DNA from: Delphinus delphis
Lineage: Eukaryota > Chordata > Mammalia > Artiodactyla > Delphinidae
Assembly: GCF_949987515.2 (NCBI RefSeq)
Contig: NC_082694.2
Coordinates: 45,222,451-45,286,450, forward strand
DNA: 64,000 nt
Reading direction: 5' to 3'
This document shows, piece by piece, positions 1 through 11,739 of this stretch. The translations under genes and the position numbers were made by a program. The notes beneath the pieces were generated by a model. That model was not told the origin of the DNA. It did no database searches and was given only the letters and a program-made list of their open reading frames with translations. The number at the start of each line of letters is the position of its first letter. Position 1 is the first letter of the stretch.

Positions 1-181
1 ACTATAGTTTACAAAAAAAACAACAATCAAATCTAGTACAATTAATGAGAATATTTGATAAGGTAACTCTATAAGATAAATATACAAACATCATTAGGCT
101 TTCCTTATTCTAGCATAAATACCCGGAAACAAAAATGGAAAAATATTCCATACATAATTGTGAAAAAAAGCAATAAAATAT

Positions 182-542
182 TGTTACGGAATGAATGTTT
201 GGGTCCTCCCCAAATTTATAGCTTGATACTTCATCTCCAATGTGATGGTATTTGGAGGTGGAGTGTTTGAGAGGTAATTAGGTCATGAGGATAGAACTCT
301 CATGAATGAGATTAGTGTCCTTATAAGAACAGGCCAGAGAGCTAACTAGCTCTCTTTGTGCCATAGGAGAATACAATGAGAAGTCAACAGTCTGCAACCC
401 AGAAGAGGGCCCTCACCAGAACCTGACCATGCTTGCACCCTGATCTTGCACTTCCATCCTCCATAACTCTGAGAATTTCTGTTGTTTATAAACCACCCAG
501 TCTATACGGTGCTTTGTTACTGAAGCCAAACTGACTAAGGCA
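182..542 (+). mobile_element. MaLR-type solo LTR (MST/MLT1A-like)
   Basis: A 361-bp block starting TGTTACGGAATGAATG and ending GACTAAGGCA. It has the hallmark internal text of MaLR LTRs, such as GGTAATTAGGTCATGAGG and GTTGTTTATAAACCACCCAG. It is flanked by 5-bp near-repeats aatat (177-181) and aatac (543-547), the target-site length of this class. It interrupts an old L1. Confidence 0.8.
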
Positions 543-721
543 AATACTTAGGAATAAACTCTGCAAGAAAAGCACAAAACTTAGATGGTGATAACCAGAA
601 AATCACATTGAAGGATAATTTTTAAAATCTGAACAAATGAAAAGATATCCATATTCTTAGATGGAAAGATTTAATAACAATTCTCTTATGTCATAAAAAT
701 GTGCAATTAAAAAGCAACTAA

Positions 722-965
722 AATATGGGCTCCTAAAAGAGAAAAGAGACATTAGGTAAAAGCTGAGGAAATCTGAACAAACTATGGACTTTACTTAATA
801 CCCAGTACATCAATACTGGTTCATTAATTGTAACATATGTATCATACTAATGTAAAATGTTAATGGGGAAAGGGTGAGGAGTATACGGAAACCCTCTGTA
901 CTATTGTCACAATTCTTCTGTAACTCTAAAACTGTTTTAAAAAAGAAAGTTTTCTTTTTTAAAAA
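722..965 (+). mobile_element. Ancient L1 3' end (L1M type)
   Basis: Carries the diagnostic tail text: ACTATGGACTTTACTTAATA, TACTAATGTAAAATGTTAAT, then CTCTAAAACTG before an A-rich end. The same tail recurs at 16105, 23810 and 37135. Confidence 0.65.
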
Positions 966-2157
966 AACATATTTGTAAGACAATTAGGGAAGTTAAAAAA
1001 ATATATTATTCCAATTAAATAGATAAAATTATCTTAAAGTTTAGAGAGAAAATAAATGCCCAAGAAAGCAAAAAAGTGAATGAAAAAGAATAATGAAAGA
1101 AAATATACTATAAAGCCACTGTAGTTAAATCAATATGGAGTATTAGTATAGGAATAGATATATCAATCAGTGGACCAGAACAGAAAAGCCAGAAATAAAA
1201 TCCAGTTTATATGAGATTTTAATATACTGACAAAAACATATCTCAATTCAATGGGGAAAGAGTGACTATTTAATAAATGGTGCTGGCACAACTCCCTATC
1301 CATCTGGTAGGAAATAGTCTCCAATCTCATATTATAAATAAGAAACAAATTCCAGATGGAGTAGATGCCTAATGTAATAAATAAAGCATCAAAAAGTTAG
1401 AAGGAAAGCTAGGAAACAACACACAATCTGTTTTTTAACCAGAAAGAAAAGATAGCCATATCTAAGTTTATAAAAATGAAAAACAATTTATGTTGTAAAA
1501 GCTACCATAAACAAAACTAATAGGCAAATGATAGATTTGGGGAATACTTGGAAAAGAGATAACAGATAATGAGTTAGTAGTCATCACCAGTATACAAAGT
1601 GCTGTTAAAAATTGGCAAGAGGCAAGCAATCCAGTGAGAAAATTGGTAAAGGATGTGAAAAGGGAATCCATGAGAACAAATCCACATAGCATGAAGATGC
1701 TCCAACTAACTATCAATTAGAGAAATGCAAACTACAGTAAAAAAAAATAATATCTCACTCTACACCAAATCAGATAAAAGAAAAATGAGAGTGCAACAGT
1801 ACCAACTGCCAACAGGATGAATAGAAAAAAATGTAATTGTTTACAGCTGTTCTGAAAAGCAGTCAGGCAAATATTTTTAAATTAAAAGTATGCAAGACAC
1901 TTCAACCAACAAAATCACACTCCTAGAAATCTATCTCATAAAAATAAAATCACCAATAAAATGTTTATTGCATCATTGCTCTTATTGTGGAAAAAAATAA
2001 AAAGTAACAAAATGAGTTCCCAGCAATAAGGTAATAAATAATGGTACATCTATACTGTAGAATATTAAGCAGCCATTAGAAAGAATGAATTAGTGTTACA
2101 CCATTTGACTTGGAGGGATTTTCCTGGATGTATTTTTGAATGATAAAATGAAATGCA

Positions 2158-2481
2158 GGGACTTCCCTGGTGGTGCAGTGGTTAAGAATCCGTCTGCCAA
2201 TGCAGGGGACACGGGTTCGAGCCCTGGTCTGGAAGATCCCACATGTTGCAGAGCACCTAAGCCCACGAGCCACAACTACAGAGCACACATGCCTAGAACC
2301 CGTGCTCCACAGCAAGAGAAGCCACAGCAATGAGAAGACCACGCACCGCAACAAACAGTAGCCCCCGCCTGCCACAGTGAAAGTGGTCTAGCGAAAGCCT
2401 GCTCGCAGCAACGAAGACCCAACACAGCCAAAAATAAATAAATAAATAAATTTATATTTAAAAAAAATAAAATAAAATAAA
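2158..2481 (+). mobile_element. CHR-family SINE, long variant
   Basis: Opens GGGACTTCCCTGGTGGTGCA, has the tRNA B-box-like GGTTCGAGCCC, and ends in AAATAAATAAATAAAT. Flanked by tgaaatgcag and tgagatgcag as an imperfect target-site duplication. Confidence 0.9.
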
Positions 2482-2570
2482 AGTGAGATGCAGAGAGGTG
2501 CATACACCACAATCCCATTTTTAAAAAGCAAACATTGAACAAAACCCCCAAATATATGTACACCCAAGCG

Positions 2571-2590
2571 TGTGTGTGTGTGTGTGTGTG
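2571..2590 (+). repeat. (TG)10 microsatellite
   Basis: Twenty bases of uninterrupted TG. Confidence 0.95.
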
Positions 2591-3429
2591 TTGTGTAAAG
2601 GCAAACATGGAGACAAACATGGAAGGAAACACACACAGGTTGCTAACACAGATGACTGGCAGCATGGCAGGGAAGAAGGGTGTGCAGGGGTTGGAAAGGA
2701 AAAATGGGCAGAATTTATGATATGATTATGTTAAGGAAATTAATCAAAAACTTGCTACAACATGGATTAGGGTATAACATGATTGGCATGAGCGTCCATC
2801 CTCCATGTGGTCCCCAATCTCAAACTATATCATAGTCATCTGGCATTTTCTCATCCACTGAACTATTAGTTCTGTATAATGTTGCTCACAGTCCTCTCAT
2901 TTGTGCATTTTGTGACCATTCTACTGAAAAAGATAATTTTTCCATTAACTGTTACCCCACATTTTATGAAATTGAATTTTGGACCCCACTCTTCAGGTTG
3001 CGGTATGGTTTATGCACAAATGCAAATATGTACCTATACATAAAGAAATTAGAAAAAATAAGGAATTGGTACTTATATATTTCTTGATTGTTGAACAGCC
3101 ATAAAGTAAAAAATACTAGTTACAGAAAAATATGCACGAAGTATTCTATTTCAGTAAAAGCATGCAAAACCCTAATTTTAAACGTACAATTAAGTATTTT
3201 TAAGTGAAAAAGAAAGCTTTGGATAGGATTCACAAAGCCACTGGCTCAGGTTACATAAAGGGGAAGGAAGTAGAAAGGAGGGGCCGATTACTAACTTTGC
3301 TTTTATACCTCTCTATGTTTTATTACTTCACTTATTACAACAAGTAAAAAAGTATTGCTCTTGAAATCTGAAAACATTAAGTAAAGAAAACAAAGATAAA
3401 TTGCAAATAATAAAGTAAATTGGGTATTA

Positions 3430-3540
3430 ATGAGTAGCTACCTCGTAAGACATGTTGTGAAGATTAAATGAGACAATCCATGTAAAGTGTTTAGCACATT
3501 ACCTAACATGTTGCAAATGCTCGATAAATAGGGGCAATTT
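3430..3540 (+). repeat. MIR fragment (3' half)
   Basis: GATTAAATGAGACAATCCAT followed by AAAGTGTTTAGCACATTACC is the 3' part of the MIR consensus. Confidence 0.7.
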
Positions 3541-4163
3541 TTATTTAAAAAATAAGACTACAGAGAGCAGTGGCAATTAGGAAGCTGAAAAGATAATGTC
3601 TTTGAAAATGACACTGTGTACACAAGGCACTTTTTTCCCTACAACTGAATCTGATCTCCTTTGCACTGCAAGGACTCATATCATGGTAACTATACAGCTC
3701 ATCAAACACACTTTCATTGACAGTAAAAATAAAATTACAATTAGATAAATAAGATACTTAAACAATACAAAGGAAATGGCAACTTTTTGCCTTGCAGGCT
3801 CTTTAAGAACTTCAAGAACCATCCTAAAGCACTATGCTTCTGTCACAACCACTTCTGATGAGAAACACTTGACCCTGGATGTTTCCCTCATATTAGAGGA
3901 GACTGAACAGAACCCATTTCATACAGATTGGAGAGTGATGCTACTGCTCTTTCTGAGGGCCTGCCCAAGCGGGAAATCCATTCCTAGACGTAGAAATTCC
4001 ACTCTCAACTCTGAAAATTTCTTTGCTGGTCTGCCTAAAAGCATGTTGGTTTAGTGATAATCTACAAACTAAATTTGGTCCATCAATTCTATTCTTATTG
4101 TACAACCAAACATTGAAATAAGTTCATAAGTTGCATGAGTGTGTTATTAGTCTTATTACTTAC

Positions 4164-4273
4164 ATGGAATTGACTTTATCTTCGGGGCCTTGCACTTGGC
4201 CTGTCACAGTGCCTTTGCTGGTATTCTTCACCCAGCCAACCACCCCTATTTTCCTTGCCTCATCTTCGGTGTA
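4164..4273 (-). CDS. ACYP2: ACYP2 exon 3 (acylphosphatase core)
   Basis: The minus-strand frame beginning TAC-ACC-GAA encodes residues 26-61, [20 protein letters not shown] and onward to GPEDKVNS, with no stop, then AT as the first two bases of codon 62. A CAG acceptor (4276-4274) follows a pyrimidine-biased TTGTTTTCTCC stretch, and the donor is GTAAGTAA from 4163 down. The block contains the GWVKN strand-turn of the family; its asparagine (residue 42 counting Met) is the second catalytic residue, which positions the attacking water. The exon is 110 nt and enters in phase 0, leaving in phase 2. The remaining C-terminal part (about 37 residues in human) should be in a fourth exon beyond the left edge; I did not find it in 1-4163. 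There is no sign of decay, so this is a functional exon rather than a pseudogene. Confidence 0.95.
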
Positions 4274-5790
4274 CTGGTTTCAGGAGAAAACAAGAGAGAC
4301 GAAGTCCAACATCAAAGGTCTGAATTTACAACATACTTGATTCTAACATTCAAAAAGGTATGGTCACAAAAAAGCTGATTACTTTAAAATATAGTCTATG
4401 CCAAAGATTGTGTAGTTGACCCATAGTAATACCTATATTTACAAAAACTTTCGTTTAAATGGTATTTTTTGTGTGTGTGCTAAATTCCACATTCAGTAAA
4501 GACAAGCACGTTATGAGAAAATAAACTGATGGTGGGAATTATTTCAGAAAAGAATTTCCATGATGTGTTTTGGAATCCATAAAGCTCAGTTGCATTGCCC
4601 TCACAACTGGCTAATGCTAAATTACACTGTCAATCTGGGTTTCAAATGATGATCACTCCAAGATTCTTAATCACTGAGCAAAAATATCCAGTTATGATCA
4701 ACATAAAGAATTGGATTAAAAGATTCCAGTGTTCTCTGTTGACTCTGGACTTGCCACGCAATTGTTATAATTGCCTATGAGTAAATTTATTTCTCCTATT
4801 ATTCGTAATAGTTTTTTAAAATTCCTTTTCCTGATTCCAAATTCAATTATGCTACCAGCACATGCAAACCTAGAAACATTTTTATTTTGTATTACTTTAA
4901 CTACATCACACTAAAATTCTTGTGGAGCCAGAATACCAGCATTTTTTAGAAACATGCTCTTCTCCTGTTTGGAGCCCAGGGTGACCAAGAGCTCTACACT
5001 CCACGTCCCCAACTAAATGAAGCAGTGCAAACCAAGATGATTATAGCTAGGATTGCTGGAAGGGCTGGGTTCTGAAAATGTCACACCTTCACAGATAGCA
5101 GCGAAAAAGGAGACAATCTGAACTCCAGGGGATGCGACTATCTCAAAAGGCAGAGACTTGACTTGTGGGAACCTGTTAGAACCCTTAGAGGTTAGGAACA
5201 GAGACCTAGCTAGTGATTCCCAGCTCAAACAGTAGGTGAGAATACATGCCACGTTTAACTTTAAGAAAGGAGTACTATATTTTAAAAATTGATATTTTAA
5301 AAGTATTTTAAAATAAATATTTTAAAATAAATATCTAAAAGGCAGCAAGGGGTTTTAACTTTAAAAACCTAGGAACCACTTCCTTGTGCAACAATGGGCT
5401 TTTCTCATTTTGCAATTCAAGATATGTACCGTTGACTGGAGAGATTCTTCCATCCAGAACAAGTGGAAGACCCCATACTGTGTATTAAATATACCTAATC
5501 AAAATGTTTAATTGGATCACCCCAAGAGAGGTACTTTCGAAATTCATAGAAATATTAACGGAAAACCAGGAAGGTTGTAATGTTTTTAATAGACTACTTT
5601 TAAAAGACATCCTTAATAAAAATCTCAACCAGTAACTTGAAAGAAATACAAATATTTCTTCATTCACTGTCAAGGACAGGAAATTAGCAATAGATTAGCA
5701 CTAAGTAGATAACTGCTCTGTCTCTGTGACTAAATAACAGTGGGGGTGGGAGGGAGATGGCAAAAAATAATAAACAGATTGGTGACTTAC
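4274..5790 (-). other. ACYP2: ACYP2 intron 2 (1.5 kb)
   Basis: Lies between the GTAAGT donor of exon 2 and the CAG acceptor of exon 3. I see no young repeat in it. 4280-5780 is AT-rich, mostly unique-looking sequence, with a short run of TATTTTAAAATAAA-type repeats near 5280-5330. Confidence 0.85.
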
Positions 5791-5807
5791 CATCCTGAAG
5801 CAAACAC
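5791..5807 (-). CDS. ACYP2: ACYP2 exon 2, a 17-nt microexon
   Basis: This minus-strand block reads GTGTTTGCTTCAGGATG. Joined to the last base of exon 1 it completes Gly-20 and adds Val-Cys-Phe-Arg-Met (residues 21-25). It is bordered by a CAG acceptor at 5810-5808 and a consensus GTAAGT donor at 5790-5785. The arginine (residue 24 counting Met, Arg23 in the usual numbering) is the phosphate-binding catalytic residue of acylphosphatases, so the microexon is essential for activity. The exon enters in phase 1 and leaves in phase 0; skipping it would shift the frame. Its length is far below normal exon size, so automatic annotation could easily miss it. Exact in-frame joining to both neighbours and perfect splice sites make the call strong. 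Confidence 0.93.
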
Positions 5808-6171
5808 CTGTATAAGAGAAAGATGAAAAGAAATGTCAGGTTGTCTACCTTTAAAAAAAGTATATATTTCCTGACTTAGCTTTCATCTAGTTTATTAAAT
5901 AGTAAGTAAATGAAATGAACAAAACCTTTAATATCTGAATGCATTCAGAAAGTGTTTTTTAAAAATTCTTTTCTTTTAAAACAAAAAGAGAAAAAGGAAG
6001 GTTATTTTTGAAGAAAAAGAATAATATTCTGAAACCAAAGTATAATGAAACGCCAAACTGCATATTCCTTCTATTTTAAAATGCTAAATAAAACAAAATA
6101 ATTACTACAAGAACAGTTGAGTGTGCTGGCATAAAACTTACCCACCCTCAGCTTTTAGAATGTCTTCTTTA

Positions 6172-6520
6172 GGGGCTTCCCTGGTGGCACAGTGGTTAAA
6201 AGTCCACCTGCCAATGCAGGGGACACGGGTTCAAGCCCTGATCTGGAAAGATCCCACTTGCCACGGAGCAACTAAGCCCGTACACCACAACTACTGAGCC
6301 TGCACTCTAGAGCCCGTGAGCCACAACTACTGAAGCCCGCGTGCCACAACTACTGAAGCCCATGTGCCTACAGCCCGTGCTCTGCAACAAGAAAAGCCAT
6401 GGCAATGAGAAGCCCGCACACTGCAACGAAGAGTAGCCCCTGCTCGCCGCAACTAGAGAAAGCCCATGTGCAGCAACGAAGACCAAACGCAGCCAAAAAT
6501 AAATAAATTAAATAAATAAA
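6172..6520 (+). mobile_element. CHR-family SINE, long variant, in ACYP2 intron 1
   Basis: A complete copy from GGGGCTTCCCTGGTGGCACA to an (AAAT)n tail. Exact 16-bp target-site duplication tagaatgtcttcttta at 6156-6171 and 6521-6536. Three tandem CCACAACTACTGA units lie in its middle. It is 365 bp to the right of the ACYP2 microexon. Confidence 0.95.
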
Positions 6521-6599
6521 TAGAATGTCTTCTTTAAATACAAGTACTAAATTCAAGTTTAAATGTAATAAAACATTACTATTTTAATTCCACTTTCTG

Positions 6600-6862
6600 G
6601 AAAAGGCAAAACTACAGGGACAGAAAACTGATCTGTGATTGCCAAGGGCGGGAGTGGGAAGGAGTGGGGCGCTGAAAAGGAGCATGAGGGAAATTTTTGG
6701 GGTGATTGGACTGTTTTATGTCTCAGTTGTGCTGGTAGTGGTGGTGGTTACATGACTGTATGCATTTATCAAAACTCATTGAACTGTATACTAAAAAGGG
6801 TGAATATTACCGAATGTAAATTATACCTCAATTTTTAAAAATTAGAAAAAAAATAGGCAAAT
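6600..6862 (+). mobile_element. Ancient L1 3' end
   Basis: ACTGATCTGTGATTGCCAAG, TTGAACTGTATACTAAAAAG and TTATACCTCAATTTTTAAAA are typical of L1M 3' untranslated regions. Confidence 0.6.
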
Positions 6863-7154
6863 CACAGGGGATAGATCAAATCAATCTCAGAGAGGTCAAA
6901 AGATATTGCTTCTCCAAACAGCAATTGAGTCTGATTAAGAGGATACAGAAGACAAGATCCGTGACTTGGGTAATTTTATGTAGTTTTGTAAGCAGATTTG
7001 TAATAACAAGGAGTATCATTTGTTTCCTGAGGGTAGTGTATTGTGGTACCAAATGAATACGAAGAAAAAAAGAGTAGTGGAGCAAAAAAGACAGGATAGT
7101 ATCACAAGTGAAATTCTTATGGGGCTATAAAAAATATTTTAAAAGATACCTATA

Positions 7155-7356
7155 GGGCTTCCCTGGTGGCGCAGTGGTTGAGAGTCCGCCTGCCAATGCA
7201 GGGGACATGGGTTCGTGTCCCGGTCCGGGAAGATCCCACATGCCGCAGAGCGGCTGGGCCCGTGAGCCATGGCCACTGAGCCTGCGCGTCCGGAGCCTGT
7301 GCTCTGCAACAGGAGAGGCCACAACAGTGAGAGGCCCGCGCACCAGAAAAAAAAAA
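7155..7356 (+). mobile_element. CHR-family SINE, short GC-rich variant
   Basis: From GGGCTTCCCTGGTGGCGCAG to a poly-A tail. 14-bp target-site duplication aaaagatacctata at 7141-7154 and 7357-7370. Confidence 0.95.
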
Positions 7357-7749
7357 AAAAGATACCTATAAATGTGAGGGAAGGATGAGTGAGGAGTATT
7401 GATCTGAAGAAGAACCAGAAAGGTAATCTGTTATATAGATGGAGGGAAAGACATGAGTCAGTAGATATAAAAGGAATGGGCAGAAAATTCAAGAGAAACT
7501 TCAGGTTAACCAGACCATGTAGAAGAGACAAAACAGGCAGAACTGTGGAGAAGTGTGCAGTCATTTTTTCCTGGAGTGAGGGGATCCCAGAAGACACTGA
7601 CTAAGCAGAGTTGAAAGTTTGGGTCCAGGCCTATTGTGCATATTCCCCTCTGAGTTTCTCAACAGTGAACAGCCCCAAATGATGTTAGCATTAAGAAAAG
7701 AAAGCACATGCAACTGAAGTAAACAGAAATTGGAAACATATAGTCCAGC

Positions 7750-7945
7750 TCTTTCCTATTCAGACCGGTCCATGAACCAGAGGCACCAGCATCACCTGAG
7801 AGGTTTTTAGAAAATCAAATTGTCAAGCTCCTCCCCAGCACTAAAGAATCAGAAACTCTGCAGGTTGCATCTTGGAATCCAATTTTAACACGCTCTCCAG
7901 GTGATTTTTATGCCCGCTAAAGTTTAGAATCAATGGTTGGCTCCA
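7750..7945 (+). repeat. MER5A/B-like hAT fragment
   Basis: GGCACCAGCATCACCTGAGA and TCCAGGTGATTTTTATGC resemble the two arms of MER5-type non-autonomous hAT elements. Diverged. Confidence 0.5.
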
Positions 7946-8568
7946 CCTTAAAGGAAGGTCTGGGAAAGGTTTGAAAAGGATTTATATTTCAGGTGAAGAA
8001 TTGCATCGCAAAGGGGAAAACTCCAATCTTGTAGGGTACTGCAGGTCTGATGCATTTCTCATTCATGCTGTTCAAATTCGTGTTGGTAATAAATCATGTA
8101 CTTGCATGTCAATATTGCCTCAGCTATTTTACAAGTCAACAGCGCTACTTGAAAGAAACCATGGACAATGAAAAGACAAAAAACCCTGTCCTGCACTCTA
8201 ACTGGATTTGGTGCTGGAGCAGAGCAGGCAGCCTGTCACTTAGGTTGCTCCCTCCACCCTTACTACTTACTGCCAGAAACACCGGAGCTGCCAGAAAGGG
8301 CGGTTAACAACAAGCTGCCCACTCCACCATACTCCACCCCACTCCAACCCCGGTGAAGAGCAACATCCTTTCAACATTTATGAATTCCCAGCAGCCCTTC
8401 CACCATCTATTTACTGATGACAAAAAGGCCATTTGCTTAAGGTGACAGGATTTGAGGAATTTTTAAAAGAGTTATCCAATACATTGCAGGGTTAAGGAAA
8501 TTACCTACTCCAGTCTGCTAATGAAATGTTCTTTTCACACAGACATAATCTAAGAATCAGGCAACTCA

Positions 8569-8618
8569 TATATATCTATATATATATAGATATATATAGA
8601 TATATATATATATAGATA
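8569..8618. repeat. (TATAGA/TA)n microsatellite at a SINE tail
   Basis: An irregular TATATAGA array that abuts the poly-T of the minus-strand SINE. It probably grew from the SINE tail or target site. Confidence 0.85.
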
Positions 8619-8816
8619 TTTTTTTGCGGTAGGCGGGCCTCTCACTGCTGTGGCCTCTCCCGATGCGGAGCACAGGCTCCGGCCGCGCAGGCTCAGCGGC
8701 CATGGCTCACGGGCCCAGCCGCTCCACGGCATGTGCTATCTTCCCGGACCGGGGCACGAACCCGTGTGCCCTGCATCGGCAGGCGGACTCTCAACCACTG
8801 TGCCAACAGGGAAGCC
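8619..8816 (-). mobile_element. CHR-family SINE, short variant, minus strand
   Basis: Reads in reverse from GGCTTCCCTGTTGGCACAGT near 8816 to GCGGTAGGC... and poly-T near 8620. Possible target site caactcatatat / caattcatatat outside the microsatellite. Confidence 0.93.
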
Positions 8817-8846
8817 TCACAATTCATATATTTAATAAGCACACTA

Positions 8847-9040
8847 GGGACTTCCCTGGTGGTGCAGTGGATAAGACTCTGCACTCCCTATGCAGGGGGC
8901 CTGGGTTCAATCCCTGGTCAGTGAACTAGGTCCCACATGCATGCAGCAACTAAGAGTTCGCATGCCACAACTAAGGAGCCCACATGCTGCAACTAAGGCC
9001 TGGTGCAACCAAATATATAAATAAATATTTTTTTAAAAAA
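8847..9040 (+). mobile_element. CHR-family SINE, diverged variant
   Basis: GGGACTTCCCTGGTGGTGCA, GGTTCAATCCCTGGTCAG and an (ATAA)n tail; flanked by taagcacact at 8836-8845 and 9041-9050. Confidence 0.92.
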
Positions 9041-9059
9041 TAAGCACACTTTTAGACAT

Positions 9060-9195
9060 TCTGATTATTCACTTAACAAATATTCATTGTCTAATTCTGC
9101 AGAGAATGAGATGAGTAAATAAGACAGTCCTGCCATCTAGGAGCTTACAGTATAGTGAGGAAGATAGACAAGTAAAATGGCAATTAAAATGTAGA
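9060..9195 (-). repeat. L2 fragment
   Basis: CACTTAACAAATATTCATTG and CTAGGAGCTTACAGTATAG match the reverse of the L2 3' end. Confidence 0.5.
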
Positions 9196-9199
9196 AGAC

Positions 9200-9510
9200 A
9201 ACAGGTACAAACTTCCAGTTATAAGATCAATAAGTACTAGGGATGTGATGTGCAACATGATAAATAAAATTAACTTATGCTTATGTTACATATGAAAGTT
9301 GTGAAGAGAGTAACTCATAAGAGTTCTCATCACAAGGAAAAATATTTATTCCTTTTTCTTTTATTTTGTATCTATATGAGATGATGGATAGTCACTAAAC
9401 TTATTGTGATAATCATTTCATGATGTAAGTCAAATCATGCTGTACACCTTCAACTTATATAGTACTGTATGGCAATTATATCTCAATAAAACTGGGGAAA
9501 AAAGAAAAAA
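9200..9510 (+). mobile_element. L1 3' end (L1MA type)
   Basis: ACAAACTTCCAGTTATAAGA, GTTCTCATCACAAGGAAAAA and TCTCAATAAAACTGG, ending A-rich. Nearly the same tail occurs at 30620-31275. Confidence 0.7.
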
Positions 9511-9929
9511 GAATAATAAATAGAACTTTAAAAATAAATAAAACATAGAACAATTATGAGTTGAAAGATGTATAAACCAGGATGCAAGTGGGAGTTCACA
9601 GGACAAACAAATGACCCACCCAGTCTTGGGTAGTTTTAGGGCAGGCTTATTGAAAACGGGACATTGATACTTCAGTGATGAGCAAAAATTAGTATGATGA
9701 GAATGGAATAACATTAAAGATGGAAGAGCATGTGCAAAGTCCCCAAATCAGGATCATGACCTATTTGGATACCACGCATAGTTAAATATTCAAAACCATG
9801 TCATTGCACTCATTTTACCAATTTCTAGCCCCAAACTTCATTTTCAAGACTTGCTAAAAAATAGTTTAATTCTATTTCAACTGTTTCTAGAAAAATGGGT
9901 AAAAATGTTTTTACACCCTAGTCCAAGTT

Positions 9930-10550
9930 ATCATAATCTCTCAACTAATCCACAGCAATGGCCCCCTTCACTAGTCTCCCTATGTCTAGTTCTGCCCTCC
10001 TACAGTCTAGTCTCCATAAAGCAGCCAAGGTGGTTTTCTTTCCTTAAGTAAAATCAAATCACTTCCTTTCCCAGCTTAAAACCCTCTGGTGGCTCCCTAT
10101 CACACTCAAAATAAAATACGTTCTGGTTACCACAGCCTCCAGGCCCCTTTCTAATGCTCTGTCTCATCTCTTAGGACTCCTGTCTGCTCATTCCATTCCA
10201 GCCAAATTTTTCTCCTTTGTGTCCCTCAACATGCCAAGCATATTCCTGCCTCATGGCCTTTGCATTTACTATTCCCTCTGTCTGAACTGCTCTTCCCCCT
10301 GATCTTCTCATTGCTGGCTCCTTCTCATCATTCATGTCTCTGCACCAATGTCATCTCCATAGAGAAATAGTCCCTGACCAATTTATCTAAAACAGCACTG
10401 CATCCTTATATGTTTCCTGGATATGCATAACCGATTACCATATGATATTACTAGGTATTTATTTGTGTTTTTTTTTTCTGTCTTGTTCAACACTGTGTCC
10501 CCAGCACCTAGACCAGAGCTTGGCACATAGTTGTTGAATAAATGAGTGAA
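9930..10550 (+). mobile_element. L2 3' end
   Basis: The degenerate L2 3' region is followed by CCAGCACCTAGACCAGAGCT and TTGAATAAATGAGTGAA, the hallmark L2 end. Confidence 0.8.
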
Positions 10551-11739
10551 GGAAAAACCAGCTGATAAGTATTTAAGTGAACTGTTTTACTGTCCTGCAG
10601 TAATTCATTATTAACATTGTAAATATACATGCAACCATACTGATTAGAGTTTAAGTTTAATTTCAAAGTGATGATGATAAATTTACTGCACTCAAAGCTG
10701 GAAAGAATCATAAGACTTCTGTGTTGATTCTAGCAGAACTTTACTGCTTTATCTAAATGATAATATATAGTTTGATGTGTGTATGTGTGTGTGTGTTTAT
10801 ATATAATATACCATATACTAAAAAGGGTAGCAAGAAGTCACTACATAATGCCTAGGTTGACAAGTCAGGAAATATTAATATGAGCATGTTGTTTATAAAT
10901 AATGGCTTAACAACCATAAGAACTGAAAAAAGAAATGGTTAAACTGGTTGTCTTACAGAACTTAGAGGACTTGGGATAGAAGACTAGAGCAGGACATGGC
11001 GGCTGTATTTGTAACTATGAATGGTAAGGGCACACACACATTTATTAAACAGATCTTAAAACAGTATAACTAAAGGATTGTCCTTTAAGTTTAAGAGACT
11101 TAATTTTAGGCTAAGTTCATACTGCTCGACAAATTGGGTAGATAATACAAGTGTTGCCCATTGCTTTAAGCAGTGATAAATGGAAAAAAAAATAAGACTG
11201 AGATAAATCATATGTGAAAGATTCAATATGTACTTAACAGAAATTTAGGTTGTCTTGGCTATAAACCAAATATCTTGAGACTGAGACCAGGGAGATCAAA
11301 GTCTTTCTGTAGTATGTCCTTTTGCATCACTACTTGGGAAAGACTACCAAATGTAATTACTATGCTGTTAAATGTATTTAACATATGAATATCTGCGACA
11401 GACACTGTTAGTTGCCTACACAAAATCCGTTTTCCCCTTCTGCTTTTCTAACAGAATTCTGATTTTACTTGAGGCAGCAACATGCTCTTCTATATTTATC
11501 GATCTTCCTTATAAGGGGTGGTCCATGTCAAGTGGTTCAGCCAAATCACTGGTTGAAGCTTTCAAGAAAGCTCTTTGACAGGGGCTGTCTCAGCCAGGGG
11601 TTTCCTCCTTGTTCCCTCTCTCTTCCTGACTGTAGGGTGAATGTAATGATTGGAGCGATAGCAGCCATCTTGAAACCATGAAGGAAAGTCCAAGGAAATC
11701 ACAGAGACCTTGGCAGCGACATCCCTGAGGGATGGGGGA

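Larger units (their letters stand above)
1..2730 (+). mobile_element. Old L1 ORF2 3' part, interrupted three times
   Basis: L1 ORF2-derived text is recognisable on both sides of the inserts: ATACTTAGGAATAAAC just after the LTR, GCCACTGTAGTTAAATCAAT near 1116, TTAGAGAAATGCAAACTA near 1718, then 3' sequence to about 2730 past the SINE. Many stops; no protein survives. Interrupted by the MaLR LTR (182-542), an L1 tail (about 722-965) and a SINE (2158-2481). Confidence 0.6.
1..4163 (-). other. ACYP2: ACYP2 intron 3, left part
   Basis: Follows the exon 3 donor and runs off the left edge. 1-2730 is mostly an old L1 with insertions; 2740-3420 has old L1-like tail sequence of low certainty; a MIR lies at 3430-3540. 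3545-4160 contains nothing I recognise: the plus-strand ORF at 3776-4054 has no family resemblance. Confidence 0.75.

Noticed and set aside
3776..4054. 92-codon plus-strand ORF next to ACYP2 exon 3
   Set aside because: No family resemblance and antisense to a real exon region; chance frame.
1..4163. ACYP2 exon 4
   Set aside because: I looked on the minus strand for the C-terminal coding block and found none; it must lie further left.
4131..4378. Two plus-strand ORFs across 4131-4378
   Set aside because: They are shadows of ACYP2 exon 3, which is coded on the minus strand.
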